The notes beneath the pieces were generated by a model. It ran no database searches and was not told where the DNA came from. It was given only the letters and a program-made list of their open reading frames with translations. The position numbers and the translations under genes were made by a program. A stretch of DNA of 64,000 bases from an uncultured Alphaproteobacteria bacterium (lineage in GTDB: Bacteria > Pseudomonadota > Alphaproteobacteria > UBA7985). Location: positions 1 to 64,000 of the forward strand of contig CAJQLX010000038.1 of assembly GCA_905479265.1 (NCBI GenBank), in the 5' to 3' direction. Position 1 is the first letter of the stretch. Every line of letters starts with the position of its first letter. Below are positions 10,291 through 20,644 of this stretch, one piece after another.

Positions 10291-11516
10291 TAGCTTTCGA
10301 ACCGTCGGTTACGCTCAGTCGCCAATCGCAGGCGCAGGGCGTTAAGCTTGATGAAGCCTTCGGCGTCGCGATGATCGTACACGCTGTCTTCTTCGAAGGT
10401 GACGTAGTCTTGGCGGTACAGGCTGTAAGGACTGGTCCGGCCCACCACCGTTGCATTGCCCTTGTACAAGCGCAAGCGCACGGAACCGCTGACCCACTCC
10501 TGCGATTTGTCGATCATGGTTTGCAGCATTTCCCGCTCGGGCGAGAACCAGAAACCATTGTAGATCAGCTCCGCATAGCGCGGCATCAGCTCGTCCTTGA
10601 GATGCGCGGCACCCCGGTCGAGGGTGATCGACTCAAGCCCGCGGTGTGCTGCCAGCAGAATCGTTCCGCCCGGCGTCTCGTAAACCCCGCGTGACTTCAT
10701 GCCGACAAAGCGGTTTTCCACCAGATCCAAACGGCCAATACCGTTGTCGTGGCCATAGGTGTTGAGCGCCGTCAAAATCGCCGCCGGACCCATTTTCTCC
10801 CCGTTGATGGAGATCGGATCGCCCTTTTCAAAGCCGATTTCGATGACGGTGTCCTGATCGGGCGCTTCCTGCGGTGACAGAGTGCGCTGGTAAACGAGGT
10901 TTGGCGCCTCGTCCGCTGGATCTTCGAGCACTTTGCCTTCGGAAGAGGTGTGCAGCAGGTTGGCATCCACAGAGAACGGTGCCTCGCCGCGCTTGTCCTT
11001 GGCGATGGGAATCTGATGCTCTTCAGCGAAGCTCAGCAATTTAGTACGCGACGCGAGGTCCCATTCTCGCCACGGTGCGATCACTTTGATGTCTGGCTCA
11101 AGCGCGTAATAGGCCAACTCGAAACGAACTTGATCATTTCCTTTGCCCGTTGCGCCATGAGAAACGGCATCACCACCGACGTTACGCGCAATCTCGATTT
11201 GTTTCTTCGAAATCAGCGGGCGCGCAATCGACGTGCCAAGCAAATACACGCCCTCGTAGAGCGCATTGGCGCGGAACATGGGGAAAACGTAGTCACGACA
11301 GAACTCGTCTCGCAAGTCTTCGATGAAGATATTTTCGGGCTTAATCCCTAATAATAAAGCCTTTTCTCGCGCTGGCTCCAGCTCTTCCCCCTGACCAAGA
11401 TCAGCGGTGAACGTTACAACCTCACAGTTGTATGTGACCTGCAACCACTTGAGGATTACAGAGGTGTCCAGACCGCCTGAATAGGCAAGAACGACGCGCT
11501 TAACATCTTGGCTCAT
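10290..11516 (-). CDS. argG: Argininosuccinate synthase
   Basis: ATP-dependent joining of citrulline and aspartate to give argininosuccinate, the penultimate step of arginine synthesis in the cytoplasm. The 408 residues carry the N-type ATP pyrophosphatase loop AYSGGLDTS (10-18), the [16 protein letters not shown] citrulline/aspartate region near 125 and the type-I family length. It is first in a unit with the DUF3253 gene, and divergent from the hemerythrin-like gene. argB lies 1 kb away on the same strand, but not in the same operon. Confidence 0.97.
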   Translation of the reverse strand: MSQDVKRVVLAYSGGLDTSVILKWLQVTYNCEVVTFTADLGQGEELEPAREKALLLGIKPENIFIEDLRDEFCRDYVFPMFRANALYEGVYLLGTSIARPLISKKQIEIARNVGGDAVSHGATGKGNDQVRFELAYYALEPDIKVIAPWREWDLASRTKLLSFAEEHQIPIAKDKRGEAPFSVDANLLHTSSEGKVLEDPADEAPNLVYQRTLSPQEAPDQDTVIEIGFEKGDPISINGEKMGPAAILTALNTYGHDNGIGRLDLVENRFVGMKSRGVYETPGGTILLAAHRGLESITLDRGAAHLKDELMPRYAELIYNGFWFSPEREMLQTMIDKSQEWVSGSVRLRLYKGNATVVGRTSPYSLYRQDYVTFEEDSVYDHRDAEGFIKLNALRLRLATERNRRFES

Positions 11517-11639
11517 TGGTCAAATCCCATCGGAGAGACATAATAAAACGGTTATATGCCAGCCGTTCTAAACGGACTCGACAGCTTTGCAACGCCGGGC
11601 CTCGCAACACGAGCATTGCAAGACAGTGAGAGCTTCGCC

Positions 11640-12272
11640 ATGTTCCCATTTATGACCGTGATTTCTCAACCTTTGGCGCTGAGCGATCTGCTTGCAGACG
11701 TATCGGCGGAACTCCCAGACCACACCCGCCCGGTCTGGCGTTTCCATGATAACTTCAACGCTTTGCTGGATTTCTGGCTGCGTCGGCATGGCAACTTTCG
11801 GCTGCTGCTCAGCGACTTGCTGCGCTCGGTGGAAGAGTTTGGTGCCGATGGTCCCGATCAGAGCGAAGAAGACAACCTGATGGAGATGTGGTCGCTGTTC
11901 CGTGGACAGCTGGATCAGCACCAGCAGGTTGAGGATGGCGTGTACTTCCCGGTTATCACGTCGATGAACCCCGATTTCGCGTCCGCATTCGACATGCTGA
12001 CCAAGGACCACGAAGCGATCGAAGATTGCTTGGACGCGGTCGAGAATGCAGACGATGGCGCCGGAATGATGGAAGCCCTCCACCTGCTCAACGACAAGAT
12101 TTTGGCGCATCTTGAGGCCGAAGAAGACCTCATCATGCCGCTGGTCCTCGAAACCCCTCCGCCGCTTGAATTCGTTGTTTACGACGAAGACGGCAACGAG
12201 GTCGCCAGCGACGACTTCATGGAAGATGAAGACGAGGACGACGAAGGCCTGACTTGGGTGACGAAGAACTAA
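11640..12272 (+). CDS. Hemerythrin HHE-domain protein with acidic tail
   Basis: 210 residues from ATG 11640, preceded by GTGAGAG. A four-helix hemerythrin-like bundle is suggested by evenly spaced ligands: RFHDNFNALLDFWLRRHGNF, DQHQQVEDGVYFP, KDHEAIEDCL and AHLEAEEDLIMP supply the H and E residues expected for a di-iron site. The last 40 residues are strongly acidic (DDFMEDEDEDDEG). Such proteins bind or sense oxygen, NO or iron; the role here is unknown. A frame start at 11556 would add 28 residues that look less protein-like. Confidence 0.8.
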   Translation: MFPFMTVISQPLALSDLLADVSAELPDHTRPVWRFHDNFNALLDFWLRRHGNFRLLLSDLLRSVEEFGADGPDQSEEDNLMEMWSLFRGQLDQHQQVEDGVYFPVITSMNPDFASAFDMLTKDHEAIEDCLDAVENADDGAGMMEALHLLNDKILAHLEAEEDLIMPLVLETPPPLEFVVYDEDGNEVASDDFMEDEDEDDEGLTWVTKN

Positions 12273-12304
12273 GGTCTTAGGGCGAAGAAAAACGAGCGCT
12301 GGGC

Positions 12305-13180
12305 TTAGCTTACCAACGTCCCAGCGCCGTATTCTGTGAGCAGCTCCAGCAGCAGCACGTGCTTGACCGTGCCATTTTGGATCACCGCCGCTCCGACGCC
12401 GCTGGTCACAGCCGCCGCGCACATTTCCAGCTTCGGTATCATGCCACCCGACACCGTGCCGTCCTTGATCAGGCCAGCAATATCCGGGCGCCGGATTTCG
12501 GAGATCAGCGCGCCGCTGAGGTCTTTCACCCCATCCACATCCGTCAGCATGATCAGGCGCTCCGCCTTCAACGCCGCTGCGATCGCCCCGGCGGCTGTAT
12601 CGGCGTTGATGTTGTAGCCCTGACCGGCTTCGTCCACGCCCACAGGCGCAATAACGGGTATAAGGCCAGCGTCACGGATCGCTTCGATCACGGCGGTGTT
12701 CACGTGCTTGGGCTGGCCAACGAAGCCAAGATCCACGCCATCCTCGCGCTGCACCTTTTCAGCCAGCAGCAGACGGCCATCCTTGCCTGACAAACCCACC
12801 GCCGTTCCGCCGGCTTTATTCAGCGCGGTCACAACATCCTTGTTGATTTTGCCCGACAGCACCATTTCGACGATTTCCATGGTCGCTGCATCGGTCACGC
12901 GCAGGCCGTCCACGGCCTGTGTCGGCACGGCCAAGCGTTCAAGCATTGCCGCGATCTGTGGGCCGCCGCCGTGCACAACAATCGGGCGCATGCCCACCTG
13001 TCGCAACAGCGCAATGTCCGCGGCAAAGCTCTCCGTCAGGGCCGGGTCAACCATGGCATGACCACCAAACTTCACGACGATTGTTTTGCCCGTATAGCGG
13101 CGCATGAACGGCAGGGCTTCGCGCAGGGTTTCTGCCTTGTCCAGCCAAGCGCGGGCTTGGGTATCACTCATCTCGGTCAT
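12305..13180 (-). CDS. argB: Acetylglutamate kinase
   Basis: Second step of arginine synthesis: phosphorylation of N-acetylglutamate. The 291 residues show VKFGGHAM near 36, VHGGGPQI near 69 and the LTDVDGVKD region near 208, typical of the amino-acid kinase fold; an N-terminal helix before the core suggests the arginine-sensitive hexameric form. It overlaps engB by ATGA, so the two are coupled at the end of the rpmH-rnpA-yidD-yidC-engB-argB block. Placement of argB after engB is seen in several alphaproteobacteria. Confidence 0.96.
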   Translation of the reverse strand: MTEMSDTQARAWLDKAETLREALPFMRRYTGKTIVVKFGGHAMVDPALTESFAADIALLRQVGMRPIVVHGGGPQIAAMLERLAVPTQAVDGLRVTDAATMEIVEMVLSGKINKDVVTALNKAGGTAVGLSGKDGRLLLAEKVQREDGVDLGFVGQPKHVNTAVIEAIRDAGLIPVIAPVGVDEAGQGYNINADTAAGAIAAALKAERLIMLTDVDGVKDLSGALISEIRRPDIAGLIKDGTVSGGMIPKLEMCAAAVTSGVGAAVIQNGTVKHVLLLELLTEYGAGTLVS

Positions 13181-13854
13181 GCGAACATATCTCCAAAATC
13201 ATCACCCAGCCCCAGCAACACCCGCGCCACTGCATCGCGTAAGTCCATCATGCCGCCAATGGGGCCAAGGGGCTTTTCCGCCGACGTGGTCAGGACGCGC
13301 GGGAAGGAAGCCGGGTGCTTGAGCGCTTCGGCCGCGACGGCAGCTTTCACTTTGTCCAGCGCGCCCGCTTTGATCTTATCGCCCTTGGTCAAAACCAGCT
13401 GATAGGATACCGCAGCGACGTCCAAATCGTCCATCAACTGCCGGTCGTTGTCCTTCAAACCGTGTCGACAGTCGATCAGCACGTAGACGCGCTTGAGGTT
13501 CGGGCGGCCTTGCAAGTACTGGTTCGTCGTCGAATTCCACCGTGCAATATCGCGCTTCGAGGCCTTGGCGTAGCCGTAGCCGGGTAGATCCACGATATAG
13601 CCCACGCCCGCGAGATCGAAGAAATTCATCTCCTGGGTTCGACCGGGCGTGTTTGAGGTCCGCGCCAAGCCCTTTACCCCCGTCAAAGCGTTGAGCAGGG
13701 AAGACTTGCCCACGTTCGACCGCCCGGCAAAGGCGACCTCGGGGCGGTCGGCTTCGGGTAAGAACTGCATCGCCGGCACACCTCGAAAAAAGGTGGCGCG
13801 GGTTTTGAACAGATCAGCCGGGTTGGCCAGGCTAAGAGCGGCGGATTTTGACAT
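13177..13854 (-). CDS. engB: Ribosome biogenesis GTPase EngB (YihA)
   Basis: 225-residue TrmE-Era-EngA-EngB-Septin GTPase needed for 50S subunit assembly. G1 is [12 protein letters not shown] (about 44-55), G2 lies in the [14 protein letters not shown] stretch, G3 is DLPGYGYA and G4 is TKGDK. It lies between yidC (38 bases upstream) and argB (4-base overlap). All nucleotide-binding motifs are intact. Confidence 0.96.
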   Translation of the reverse strand: MSKSAALSLANPADLFKTRATFFRGVPAMQFLPEADRPEVAFAGRSNVGKSSLLNALTGVKGLARTSNTPGRTQEMNFFDLAGVGYIVDLPGYGYAKASKRDIARWNSTTNQYLQGRPNLKRVYVLIDCRHGLKDNDRQLMDDLDVAAVSYQLVLTKGDKIKAGALDKVKAAVAAEALKHPASFPRVLTTSAEKPLGPIGGMMDLRDAVARVLLGLGDDFGDMFA

Positions 13855-13892
13855 GGCGTCAGAACGGGGAGGAGCAGCAGCAGCGAAGCCGC

Positions 13893-15770
13893 TTACGCCC
13901 CGCCCTGCTCTTTCTTGGCTTTCTTTGCGGCACGTTCCGCTGCTTTCGCTTCGGCGCGTGCTGTGGCGGCGGCTTGCTGTTCCTGGCTCTTGGTTTTGGT
14001 CATGCGACCAATGATGAACTGCTGACCCATGGAAATGATGTTGTTCACTGTCCAGTAAATCACCAAGCCAACCGGGAAGCCGGCAAGGACAAAGGTGAAG
14101 ATGATCGGCATGAACAGGAAGATGCGCGCCTGCATCGGATCAGACGGCGCAGGCGACATGCGCTGCAGAGCCAGCATGGAAAGGCCATAGACGATCGGCC
14201 AGATACCGATGTTCAGGATCGCAACCAACGGAATGATTTCCGGGTTCCAAGGGATCAGGCCAAACAACTCCAGCAAACCTGTGGGGTCTTTCGCCGACAA
14301 ATCCGAAATCCACCCCGGGAAGGGCGCGTGTCGCGCTTCCAGCGTTACCAGCATCACGCGATAGAGCGATATGAAGACCGGGAACTGGAGCAACATCGGC
14401 AAACAGCCCCCCAGCGGGTTCACGCCCTCTTGCTTGTACAGTGTCATCATCGCTTGGCTCAGCGCCTGGCGATCGTCAGCGTGCTTATCCTGCAGCTCCT
14501 TCATCTTTGGCTGCAATGTGCGCATCTTGGCCATGGAGCGGTAGGCGCGCAGCTGGAGCGGGAACAGAATGGTTTTGACGATCAACGTCAGCACGATAAT
14601 CGCAGCACCAAAGGCGTAAGCCCCCATCGAAGGCCGCAGCCAGTCGGTAACCTTTGCCAGCGCAAGGAACAACGGCTTGGTCAGCGGATAAATGAACCAG
14701 AAGTTCACACCACGGTCGAACTTGGGAATGCTGAATTCTTTGGCATAGTCGTCGAGCAAGTCGACTTCTTTCGCACCGGCAAACACCATCGTTGAAACTT
14801 CAACCGACTGCTGCGGTTGCACGGTGACGGGCGTGTCGTAAATGTACTGAGACGACACGAATTGCCGCTGGCCCAAAGCGCCCTTCTGCAGGCTGTAACC
14901 CGCCCGCACCTGATCCGCTTGTTCAGGGACCAGCGCGACCATCCAGTATTTGTCGGTAAAGCCGACCCAGCCGCCCGTAGTAACCACGCCGCCTTGCTCA
15001 CCCGATGTTGGGTTCAGACGCTCTTCGGGGTTGGTGGTTGGCTTGGCGATCTTGCCGTATTTATGCTCGCGCAGTTTGCGGTCGAGAACGGAGATATAGC
15101 CGGTGGTGGTGTAGCGGTCGTCCTGCACTTCGTCGAAGCGGTTGACGGTGCCAATCGGCGCGACCGTCACGGCCTGGGTGCCGGTGTGGTAAAGCTCGTC
15201 CGTCAGGCGGAACATATAATCGCCAGCGACCGAGATCGTCCGGCGCACGTTCACGCCTGAATCCGACGTTGCGCTGAGAACCACAGGCGTGTCGAAGGTC
15301 AGCGCGTTGCCCGATTCCAGCGTCCAATTCGTTTTCGAACCCACCAGCGCGCCGCCCTGTGTCGTCAGCCAGTCGTGCGCCACGGTGTAACCGCCGCGCG
15401 TGTTCTGGGGGTGAAGCAGGTTAACGTTTGGCGAGTCGTCTTCGAGCGTTTCCCTGTAATCGGTCAGCGTCAGATCATCAAAAACCGCGCCTTGCAGATT
15501 CAGCGAGCCGGTCAAAACGCCGGTATCAATCTGGATACGAGCGCCCGCATCCAACGCGCTTTCACGCGTGGTGACAGCAGCAACCACCTGTCCATCTGAC
15601 CCCGTAACGGTCAAGCCGCCGCCCGATCCAGCACCGCCGTCCACGGTTTGCTGTTGCTCCGGCTGGGTCTGCATGGAGGGGAAAAGCTGCGGCAAGAAGG
15701 TCTGTACCCCGAACACCAACGCCAGAGAGATGGCGATGGCCAGGAACATGTTGCGCATGTCTTCATTCAT
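13893..15770 (-). CDS. yidC: Membrane protein insertase YidC
   Basis: 625-residue Oxa1/YidC insertase that places proteins into the inner membrane with or without SecYEG. The first transmembrane segment (about 8-26) is followed by a large periplasmic domain (about 50-350) and the conserved C-terminal five-helix core, with the hydrophilic-groove region around [19 protein letters not shown]. The C-terminus is a basic tail ([15 protein letters not shown]) that binds ribosomes. I start at ATG 15770 ([15 protein letters not shown]), the family N-terminus, which overlaps the yidD stop by ATGA. Confidence 0.97.
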   Translation of the reverse strand: MNEDMRNMFLAIAISLALVFGVQTFLPQLFPSMQTQPEQQQTVDGGAGSGGGLTVTGSDGQVVAAVTTRESALDAGARIQIDTGVLTGSLNLQGAVFDDLTLTDYRETLEDDSPNVNLLHPQNTRGGYTVAHDWLTTQGGALVGSKTNWTLESGNALTFDTPVVLSATSDSGVNVRRTISVAGDYMFRLTDELYHTGTQAVTVAPIGTVNRFDEVQDDRYTTTGYISVLDRKLREHKYGKIAKPTTNPEERLNPTSGEQGGVVTTGGWVGFTDKYWMVALVPEQADQVRAGYSLQKGALGQRQFVSSQYIYDTPVTVQPQQSVEVSTMVFAGAKEVDLLDDYAKEFSIPKFDRGVNFWFIYPLTKPLFLALAKVTDWLRPSMGAYAFGAAIIVLTLIVKTILFPLQLRAYRSMAKMRTLQPKMKELQDKHADDRQALSQAMMTLYKQEGVNPLGGCLPMLLQFPVFISLYRVMLVTLEARHAPFPGWISDLSAKDPTGLLELFGLIPWNPEIIPLVAILNIGIWPIVYGLSMLALQRMSPAPSDPMQARIFLFMPIIFTFVLAGFPVGLVIYWTVNNIISMGQQFIIGRMTKTKSQEQQAAATARAEAKAAERAAKKAKKEQGGA

Positions 15771-16108
15771 AGTGGGGTGCCTTGTGAAGCGGGGTTGTTG
15801 TCTGTGTCGGAATGCGGCGCTGCGCCGTGATCGTCGCAGCAAGGGTTCTCAGACCCGGGAACAGGGTCATAGCCATGACTGCCCCAGGGGTGGCAGCGGG
15901 CGATACGGCGGGCAGCAAAGACAGCGCCCCGCACCGGGCCGTGGATTTTGAGCGCTTCGAGCGCATATTCGCTGCACGAAGGCTGATACCGACATGCTGG
16001 CGGCAACCACGGTGAAATCAACAAGCGATAGCCCCAAACAGGCATCGCGACGAGGCGACTGCCCCAGCTCATCTCCGCCCAGCGGGCTTTGTTCGCGCCG
16101 CGGCTCAT
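15767..16108 (-). CDS. yidD: Membrane protein insertion efficiency factor YidD
   Basis: 113-residue member of the YidD family, a small membrane-associated protein that helps YidC insertion. The conserved cysteine region [17 protein letters not shown] and the [13 protein letters not shown] motif are both present. ATG 16108 overlaps the rnpA stop (ATGA), and its own TGA overlaps the yidC start (ATGA), so translation is coupled on both sides. The longer upstream frame to 16264 lies inside rnpA and is not real. Confidence 0.94.
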   Translation of the reverse strand: MSRGANKARWAEMSWGSRLVAMPVWGYRLLISPWLPPACRYQPSCSEYALEALKIHGPVRGAVFAARRIARCHPWGSHGYDPVPGSENPCCDDHGAAPHSDTDNNPASQGTPL

Positions 16109-16479
16109 GTCTGATCCGCCCGTATCGCGCCAAGGTCCGCTGGTGCGGGCTGCCCGGTTAACGTGGCAAGCGCGCGCGAAGCATCTCGGCGCAGCTTCCA
16201 GAACGGTGCGTGGACCGTCCCTTTCTTGGCAATCCAGACGTAGTCGTGTCCGTCTTTCGCCCAATCTGGGAGCAACTCAGCAGAAATCGCCCGCAGCCGG
16301 CGTTTAGCCCGGTTGCGCGCGATGGCATTTCCCACTTTTTTGCTGGCCGTGAAGCCGACCCTGAATTCAGAGTTGTCGTCTTCACGGTCACGCTGCTGGA
16401 CTAACATCACCGGACCGACCCACTTTTCAGCGCGGGCGGCGGCGAGGAAGTCCTTGCGGGTCTTCATGCTCGCCTTCAT
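16105..16479 (-). CDS. rnpA: Ribonuclease P protein component
   Basis: Small basic protein (124 residues) that binds the RNase P RNA and helps process tRNA 5' ends. The signature [11 protein letters not shown] with [14 protein letters not shown] just before it is intact. The likely start is ATG 16479, with an ATG at 16467 as a less likely choice. It sits 34 bases after rpmH and overlaps yidD by four bases in the universal rpmH-rnpA-yidD-yidC order. Confidence 0.95.
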   Translation of the reverse strand: MKASMKTRKDFLAAARAEKWVGPVMLVQQRDREDDNSEFRVGFTASKKVGNAIARNRAKRRLRAISAELLPDWAKDGHDYVWIAKKGTVHAPFWKLRRDASRALATLTGQPAPADLGAIRADQT

Positions 16480-16513
16480 GCGCGATCGCCCAGACAGCTA
16501 CGATCTGCGCTGA

Positions 16514-16648
16514 TTAAGCAGAAAGCTTGTTGCGACCCTTGGCGCGGCGCGCGCGAAGGATATTGCGGCCACCCACAGTCGCTTTGCGAGAGCGGAAACC
16601 ATGACGACGCTTCCGGACCAGGTTGGAAGGCTGAAAAGTACGTTTCAT
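16514..16648 (-). CDS. rpmH: 50S ribosomal protein L34
   Basis: The 44-residue basic protein begins [18 protein letters not shown] and ends AKGRNKLSA, a near-exact match to bacterial L34. The start at 16648 is set by the family N-terminus; the reading frame stays open further upstream but is not conserved. It leads the rpmH-rnpA-yidD-yidC-engB-argB block, whose promoter must lie in the divergent gap 16649-16965. Confidence 0.98.
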   Translation of the reverse strand: MKRTFQPSNLVRKRRHGFRSRKATVGGRNILRARRAKGRNKLSA

Positions 16649-16965
16649 CGGCTTTGTCCTTATAATACCACGGCTGAGCCTCAGAGCTTGCCCGGCTGTA
16701 AAATCCGGGATTCGAGGCGGCACGCGTTGGAGCCATTCGAGATAAGACAGGGCGTCGCCCTGCTGGCGTCGTCCTTATAGACTGCGGTGAATAGCCTTGC
16801 GGGCCTTGTTTGGTCAACGGCTGACCCTCTCCTGCATTGCTGGTGACACAATCCATCACACCGCTGTGCGCTTATTGGATAGGTGGCGTCGATGGGTTGT
16901 CGAACAAACCCCAAAGGCTCAAGTTCTTTCCCAAACCCGAGACAAGAGGGAGCGCTTGCCGCGCC
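16649..16965. other. Divergent intergenic region rpmH / VTT gene
   Basis: 317 bases with no supported gene. It must hold the rpmH promoter on the minus strand and possibly one for the VTT-domain gene on the plus strand. GGTCAACGGCTGACC (16812-16826) is a short inverted repeat. I could not fix a convincing -35/-10 pair. Confidence 0.4.
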
Positions 16966-17739
16966 ATGACTGATCCAAAAAGCCCACCGCCACCGGCTCC
17001 ACCACCGACTTCCCGCCCGTCATACCGGCGTTTCTTGTTGCCCGGCGTCCTGGCATTGGCGATTCTGGCACTGGCCGTTGGGTGGTTCGCGGGCCTTAAA
17101 GATGTGCTGACACTGGAAAATTTGGCTGGCGCGCGAGAGCAAGTGGCCGGATGGATCGTCGCCAACGCCGTGCTTTTGTTTGCGGCATGGGTTCTTCTTT
17201 ATGCGACCGCAACGGCGACCATGTTTCCCGTTGCATCGTTTCTGACGATTCTTGGCGGCATTTTTGGCGGCTCGGCCTTTGGAGTCCTTTGGGGCACGCT
17301 GTACGCTGGCAGCGCGACGTTGATTGGCGCAACACTCGGCGCCTGCATCCTGTTTCTCAGCGTGAAGACTTTGGGTCTGGAACAATTGCGCAAGCGCGTT
17401 GCGCCGTTCTTGGATCGGTTTTCACAAGGGATCGAAGCCGATGCCTTTTTCTACCTGCTCAGTCTTCGCTTGGTTCCCTTCTTTCCCTTCTTCGCCGTCA
17501 ACATTGCGCCCGCCATGTTGAACATTCGGCTGACGACCTACGCCGCGGCAACGCTGCTGGGGATCGGGCCGGCGGTTTACGTTTACACCTCATTGGGCGC
17601 GGGCGTGGCTGATTTGGACACGCTGAACTTGGTGACTTGGCGCTTGTGGGGGCCCTTACTGGGCTTGGCCGGACTGTCACTGATGCCCATTATTTTGAAG
17701 CGGCTTCGTGCCGACAAAACCGAAAGCTCAGCGCCATGA
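16966..17739 (+). CDS. TVP38/TMEM64 (VTT domain) membrane protein
   Basis: 257-residue inner-membrane protein of the VTT/DedA-like superfamily, thought to act in lipid scrambling or transport. A proline-rich N-terminal tail (PKSPPPPAPPPTSRPS) precedes TM1 (about 25-45). The core shows the ATATATMFPVASFLTILGG and GTLYAGSATLIGATLGA stretches and the LRLVPFFPFFAVNIAP re-entrant motif that mark the family. ATG 16966 gives a sensible N-terminus; the frame is open to 16837. It overlaps the next gene by ATGA. VTT proteins are often coded next to or fused with this type of FAD oxidoreductase. Confidence 0.9.
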   Translation: MTDPKSPPPPAPPPTSRPSYRRFLLPGVLALAILALAVGWFAGLKDVLTLENLAGAREQVAGWIVANAVLLFAAWVLLYATATATMFPVASFLTILGGIFGGSAFGVLWGTLYAGSATLIGATLGACILFLSVKTLGLEQLRKRVAPFLDRFSQGIEADAFFYLLSLRLVPFFPFFAVNIAPAMLNIRLTTYAAATLLGIGPAVYVYTSLGAGVADLDTLNLVTWRLWGPLLGLAGLSLMPIILKRLRADKTESSAP

Positions 17740-19163
17740 AAGACATTCAAGCAGATGTCTGCGTGATCGGCGCAGGATCCGGTGGGCTGAGCGTCGCTTC
17801 TGGGGCTGCCCAGTTGGGCGCACGAACCGTGCTGGTCGAGGGCGGAGATATGGGTGGGGATTGCCTAAACACGGGCTGCGTGCCGTCCAAGGCCTTGCTC
17901 CATGTTGCCAAGACCGCACAAACCGTCCGGCGGGCCGAGCGCTATGGCATCACCACCAGCGCCCCCGAAATCGACTACGCCCGGGCCATGGGACATGTGC
18001 GCGATGCCATCACGGCGATTGAACCGCACGACAGTCAGGAGCGGTTCGAAGGCTTGGGCGTGACCGTCATTCGTGCTTTTGGCCAGTTCCTCGACGCCCA
18101 CACCATCGAAGCAGGCGAGCACCGGATTCGCGCAAAGTTCTTTGTGATCGCCACCGGTTCCCACGCGCTGATCCCGCCGGTTCCGGGCTTGGATCAAACA
18201 CCGTTCCTGACCAACGAGAGCCTATTCACCAACACCCAAGCCCCCGACCATCTGGCCATCATGGGCGGCGGACCCATCGGCGCAGAAATGGCCCAAGCGC
18301 ACCGTCGGCTGGGCTGCAACGTCACCCTGATCGAAATGGCGCCATCCATCATGGGCAAGGATGATCCAGATTTGGTAGACGTCGTGCGCCGTCAATTGCT
18401 GGCAGAGGGGGTTGATGTTCGCGAGAATACCCGCGCCACGGCGGTCAGCGGTACGGCAGGAGCCATAAAAATTGATCTCAGCACACCAACAGGCGCAGAG
18501 ACGATCAGCGCGTCACACCTGTTGGTCGCAACCGGCAGGAAGCCCGCGATTGAGCGCCTAAACCTCGATGCAGCGGGCATCGCCCACACCCCGCAAGCGA
18601 TCACCGTCCGCCCCAACATGCGCACCAGTGTGCGTCACATCTTTGCCATTGGGGACGTCGTTGGCGGGCCGCAATTTACCCACATGGCCGGGCATCATGC
18701 GTCAGTGGTGGTCCGCGAAATGCTGTTCCGCTTGCCGACAAAGGCCAATACCACCACCGTGCCTTGGGTCACTTACACCGACCCCGAATTGGCACAAATC
18801 GGCATGACCGAGACCGCTGCACGCGACGCTGGACTGGAGCCACGCGTCGAGTTGACCAACGTGGGCAGCAACGACCGCTATATCACTGAGGGCGTCGAAG
18901 AAGGCCTCGCCAAATTGGTCTTCGACGCGCGCGGGAAGCTGCTGGGCGCGGGGATCGCAGCCCCCGGCGCTGGTGATTTGATTGCGTCGCTGGGCTTGGT
19001 GATTGGCGGTCAGATCAAGCTATCGACACTGGCGAGCCAAATCGTGCCCTACCCCACCCGCGCTGACGTCCCAAAGCGAATGGCCGGCGCTCACCTCGCA
19101 CCCGCCCTGTTCGCCAAACGCACGCAAAGACTCATCCGCCTGCTGCTCAAGTTGCCTGCTTAG
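17736..19163 (+). CDS. FAD-dependent pyridine nucleotide-disulfide oxidoreductase
   Basis: 475 residues of the dihydrolipoamide dehydrogenase / mercuric reductase family. The FAD-binding GAGSGG is at about 9-14, the redox-active disulfide is in CLNTGCVPSK near 42-51, a second GGGPIGAE NAD(P)H site near 172, and the GDVVGGPQFTHMAGHHA FAD stretch near 305. The C-terminal catalytic region reads PYPTRADVP, where lipoamide dehydrogenases have HPT; PYPT is common in the subgroup linked to TVP38 proteins. It has no MerR-type HMA domain. The substrate is unknown. It is translationally coupled to the VTT gene. Confidence 0.88.
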   Translation: MKDIQADVCVIGAGSGGLSVASGAAQLGARTVLVEGGDMGGDCLNTGCVPSKALLHVAKTAQTVRRAERYGITTSAPEIDYARAMGHVRDAITAIEPHDSQERFEGLGVTVIRAFGQFLDAHTIEAGEHRIRAKFFVIATGSHALIPPVPGLDQTPFLTNESLFTNTQAPDHLAIMGGGPIGAEMAQAHRRLGCNVTLIEMAPSIMGKDDPDLVDVVRRQLLAEGVDVRENTRATAVSGTAGAIKIDLSTPTGAETISASHLLVATGRKPAIERLNLDAAGIAHTPQAITVRPNMRTSVRHIFAIGDVVGGPQFTHMAGHHASVVVREMLFRLPTKANTTTVPWVTYTDPELAQIGMTETAARDAGLEPRVELTNVGSNDRYITEGVEEGLAKLVFDARGKLLGAGIAAPGAGDLIASLGLVIGGQIKLSTLASQIVPYPTRADVPKRMAGAHLAPALFAKRTQRLIRLLLKLPA

Positions 19164-19177
19164 GCTAGACTGTACCC

Positions 19178-20620
19178 ATGACCCAGCACCAGCCCCCCCA
19201 CGATCCGCCCCACATCCCCGGTCCAGAGCGCCCAAAAGAGCGGCCTTTGACGGGGTTGTCTGCGCGGGCCTTGGTGCTCACGGTCATGTTCGTGCTTCTT
19301 GCCGAGGCGGTGCTGTTCATGCCGTCCATGGCCCGTTGGTTGGAACAGGAACTCAATGACCGCCTCTCCGACGGTCACTTAGCGATTCGCACGCTGGAAG
19401 TTGTCCCCGATGCCATGCCCACCGGCGCCTTGACCGACGAGTTGCTGGCCCATGTCGATGCAGATCTGGTGGCGTTTCGCGCGCCGGGTGAACCCAAGTT
19501 GGCGCTGTTCCGTGATCCGTCTTTGCGCGCAGACAGCAGCATCGATTTGCGGAAAACCAACATCATCCAACTGTCGATCTTTGCCTGGCGCTTGATGCTT
19601 GACCATCGCCCCGATGCCATTGTCCGCGTCGTCGGTAACAGCCCCGTAGACCCGATGGCGGAGATTGAACTGCTGCTGGGGCAACGGCGGATCTGTGCGA
19701 ACCTGCGATCCTACGCTCGACGCATTGCCTTGCTGTCGCTGTTTATAGGCTTGGTGACGGGGTTTCTGCTGTATCTGACGTTGCGCTGGCTGATCGTTCG
19801 GCCCGTGGTCCGGTTGACCCAAGCGGTGCAGGACTTTGCCGAGCACCCGGAAGTCGCCCACGTGCCCTTGGCTGGAACCAAGCGGCTCGATGAAATCGGC
19901 ACGGCCTTCCGCCAACTCGATGCCATGCAAAGCACGGTGCGCGCTGCGCTGACCCAAAACCGGCGTCTGGCCTCACTGGGAACAGGTGTTGCGAAGATTT
20001 CTCATGATTTACGGAATTTGCTGACAACATCCTTGCTGATCACCGAGCGGATGCAGACCTCCAAAGACGAGCGCATCGTCAAAGCAGCCCCTCGCTTGGC
20101 GGAATCCATCGAACGCGCTGCGACCCTGACCCACACCATCGTTCAGCACGCCCGCGAAGGGTTGCCACCCCTGACGGTCGAGCCGGTCGTGCTCAAGCCG
20201 TTTTTTGGCGGGGTGATCGACCGCGTGCGGCAGCGTTGGGGGCCAGAAGGCAAAACCGTCTCTCTGATCGAAGACTACCAGGCCAAAACCGCCAACCTTG
20301 ACCCGTTGCAGGTTGAGCGCGTGCTCCACAACCTGCTCGATAACGCATTTGAAGCCGGGGCTTCCAAAGTGGACTTGCAAGCCAACGCCAGCGATCAAGG
20401 TCTGACAATCATCATCAGCGACAATGGTGCAGGCATCCCTGATGCGGCCGTGGCGCACTTGTTTGATGCCTTCAAGGGCTCAACCAAGCGCGGCGGCACG
20501 GGCCTGGGTCTGCACAACGCCGCAGAAATCATCCACGCGCACAAAGGCAGCATCGCGTTGAAAGCAACCGGTCAAGACGGCGGCATGCCGACGACCTTCC
20601 GGATCGACCTGCCGCAATAA
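19178..20620 (+). CDS. Sensor histidine kinase (orphan)
   Basis: 480 residues: a short Pro-rich N-terminus, TM1 about 29-48, a periplasmic domain of about 130 residues, TM2 about 184-204, HAMP (about 205-260), a HisKA-like helix with the phospho-acceptor in SHDLRN (near 274), and an HATPase domain with NLLDNAFEAGA, DNGAGIP and GGTGLGLH. The G1 box is short but intact. No response regulator lies next to it. The gene follows the oxidoreductase by only 14 bases, so a joint transcript is likely, and it may sense a membrane or redox signal; that role is inference only. Confidence 0.88.
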   Translation: MTQHQPPHDPPHIPGPERPKERPLTGLSARALVLTVMFVLLAEAVLFMPSMARWLEQELNDRLSDGHLAIRTLEVVPDAMPTGALTDELLAHVDADLVAFRAPGEPKLALFRDPSLRADSSIDLRKTNIIQLSIFAWRLMLDHRPDAIVRVVGNSPVDPMAEIELLLGQRRICANLRSYARRIALLSLFIGLVTGFLLYLTLRWLIVRPVVRLTQAVQDFAEHPEVAHVPLAGTKRLDEIGTAFRQLDAMQSTVRAALTQNRRLASLGTGVAKISHDLRNLLTTSLLITERMQTSKDERIVKAAPRLAESIERAATLTHTIVQHAREGLPPLTVEPVVLKPFFGGVIDRVRQRWGPEGKTVSLIEDYQAKTANLDPLQVERVLHNLLDNAFEAGASKVDLQANASDQGLTIIISDNGAGIPDAAVAHLFDAFKGSTKRGGTGLGLHNAAEIIHAHKGSIALKATGQDGGMPTTFRIDLPQ

Positions 20621-20644
20621 AGACAAAGAAAACGGTGGGGGGGT

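Noticed and set aside
13848-14795. 315-codon plus-strand frame
   Set aside because: Antisense to yidC; very His/Gln/Arg-rich, a typical shadow.
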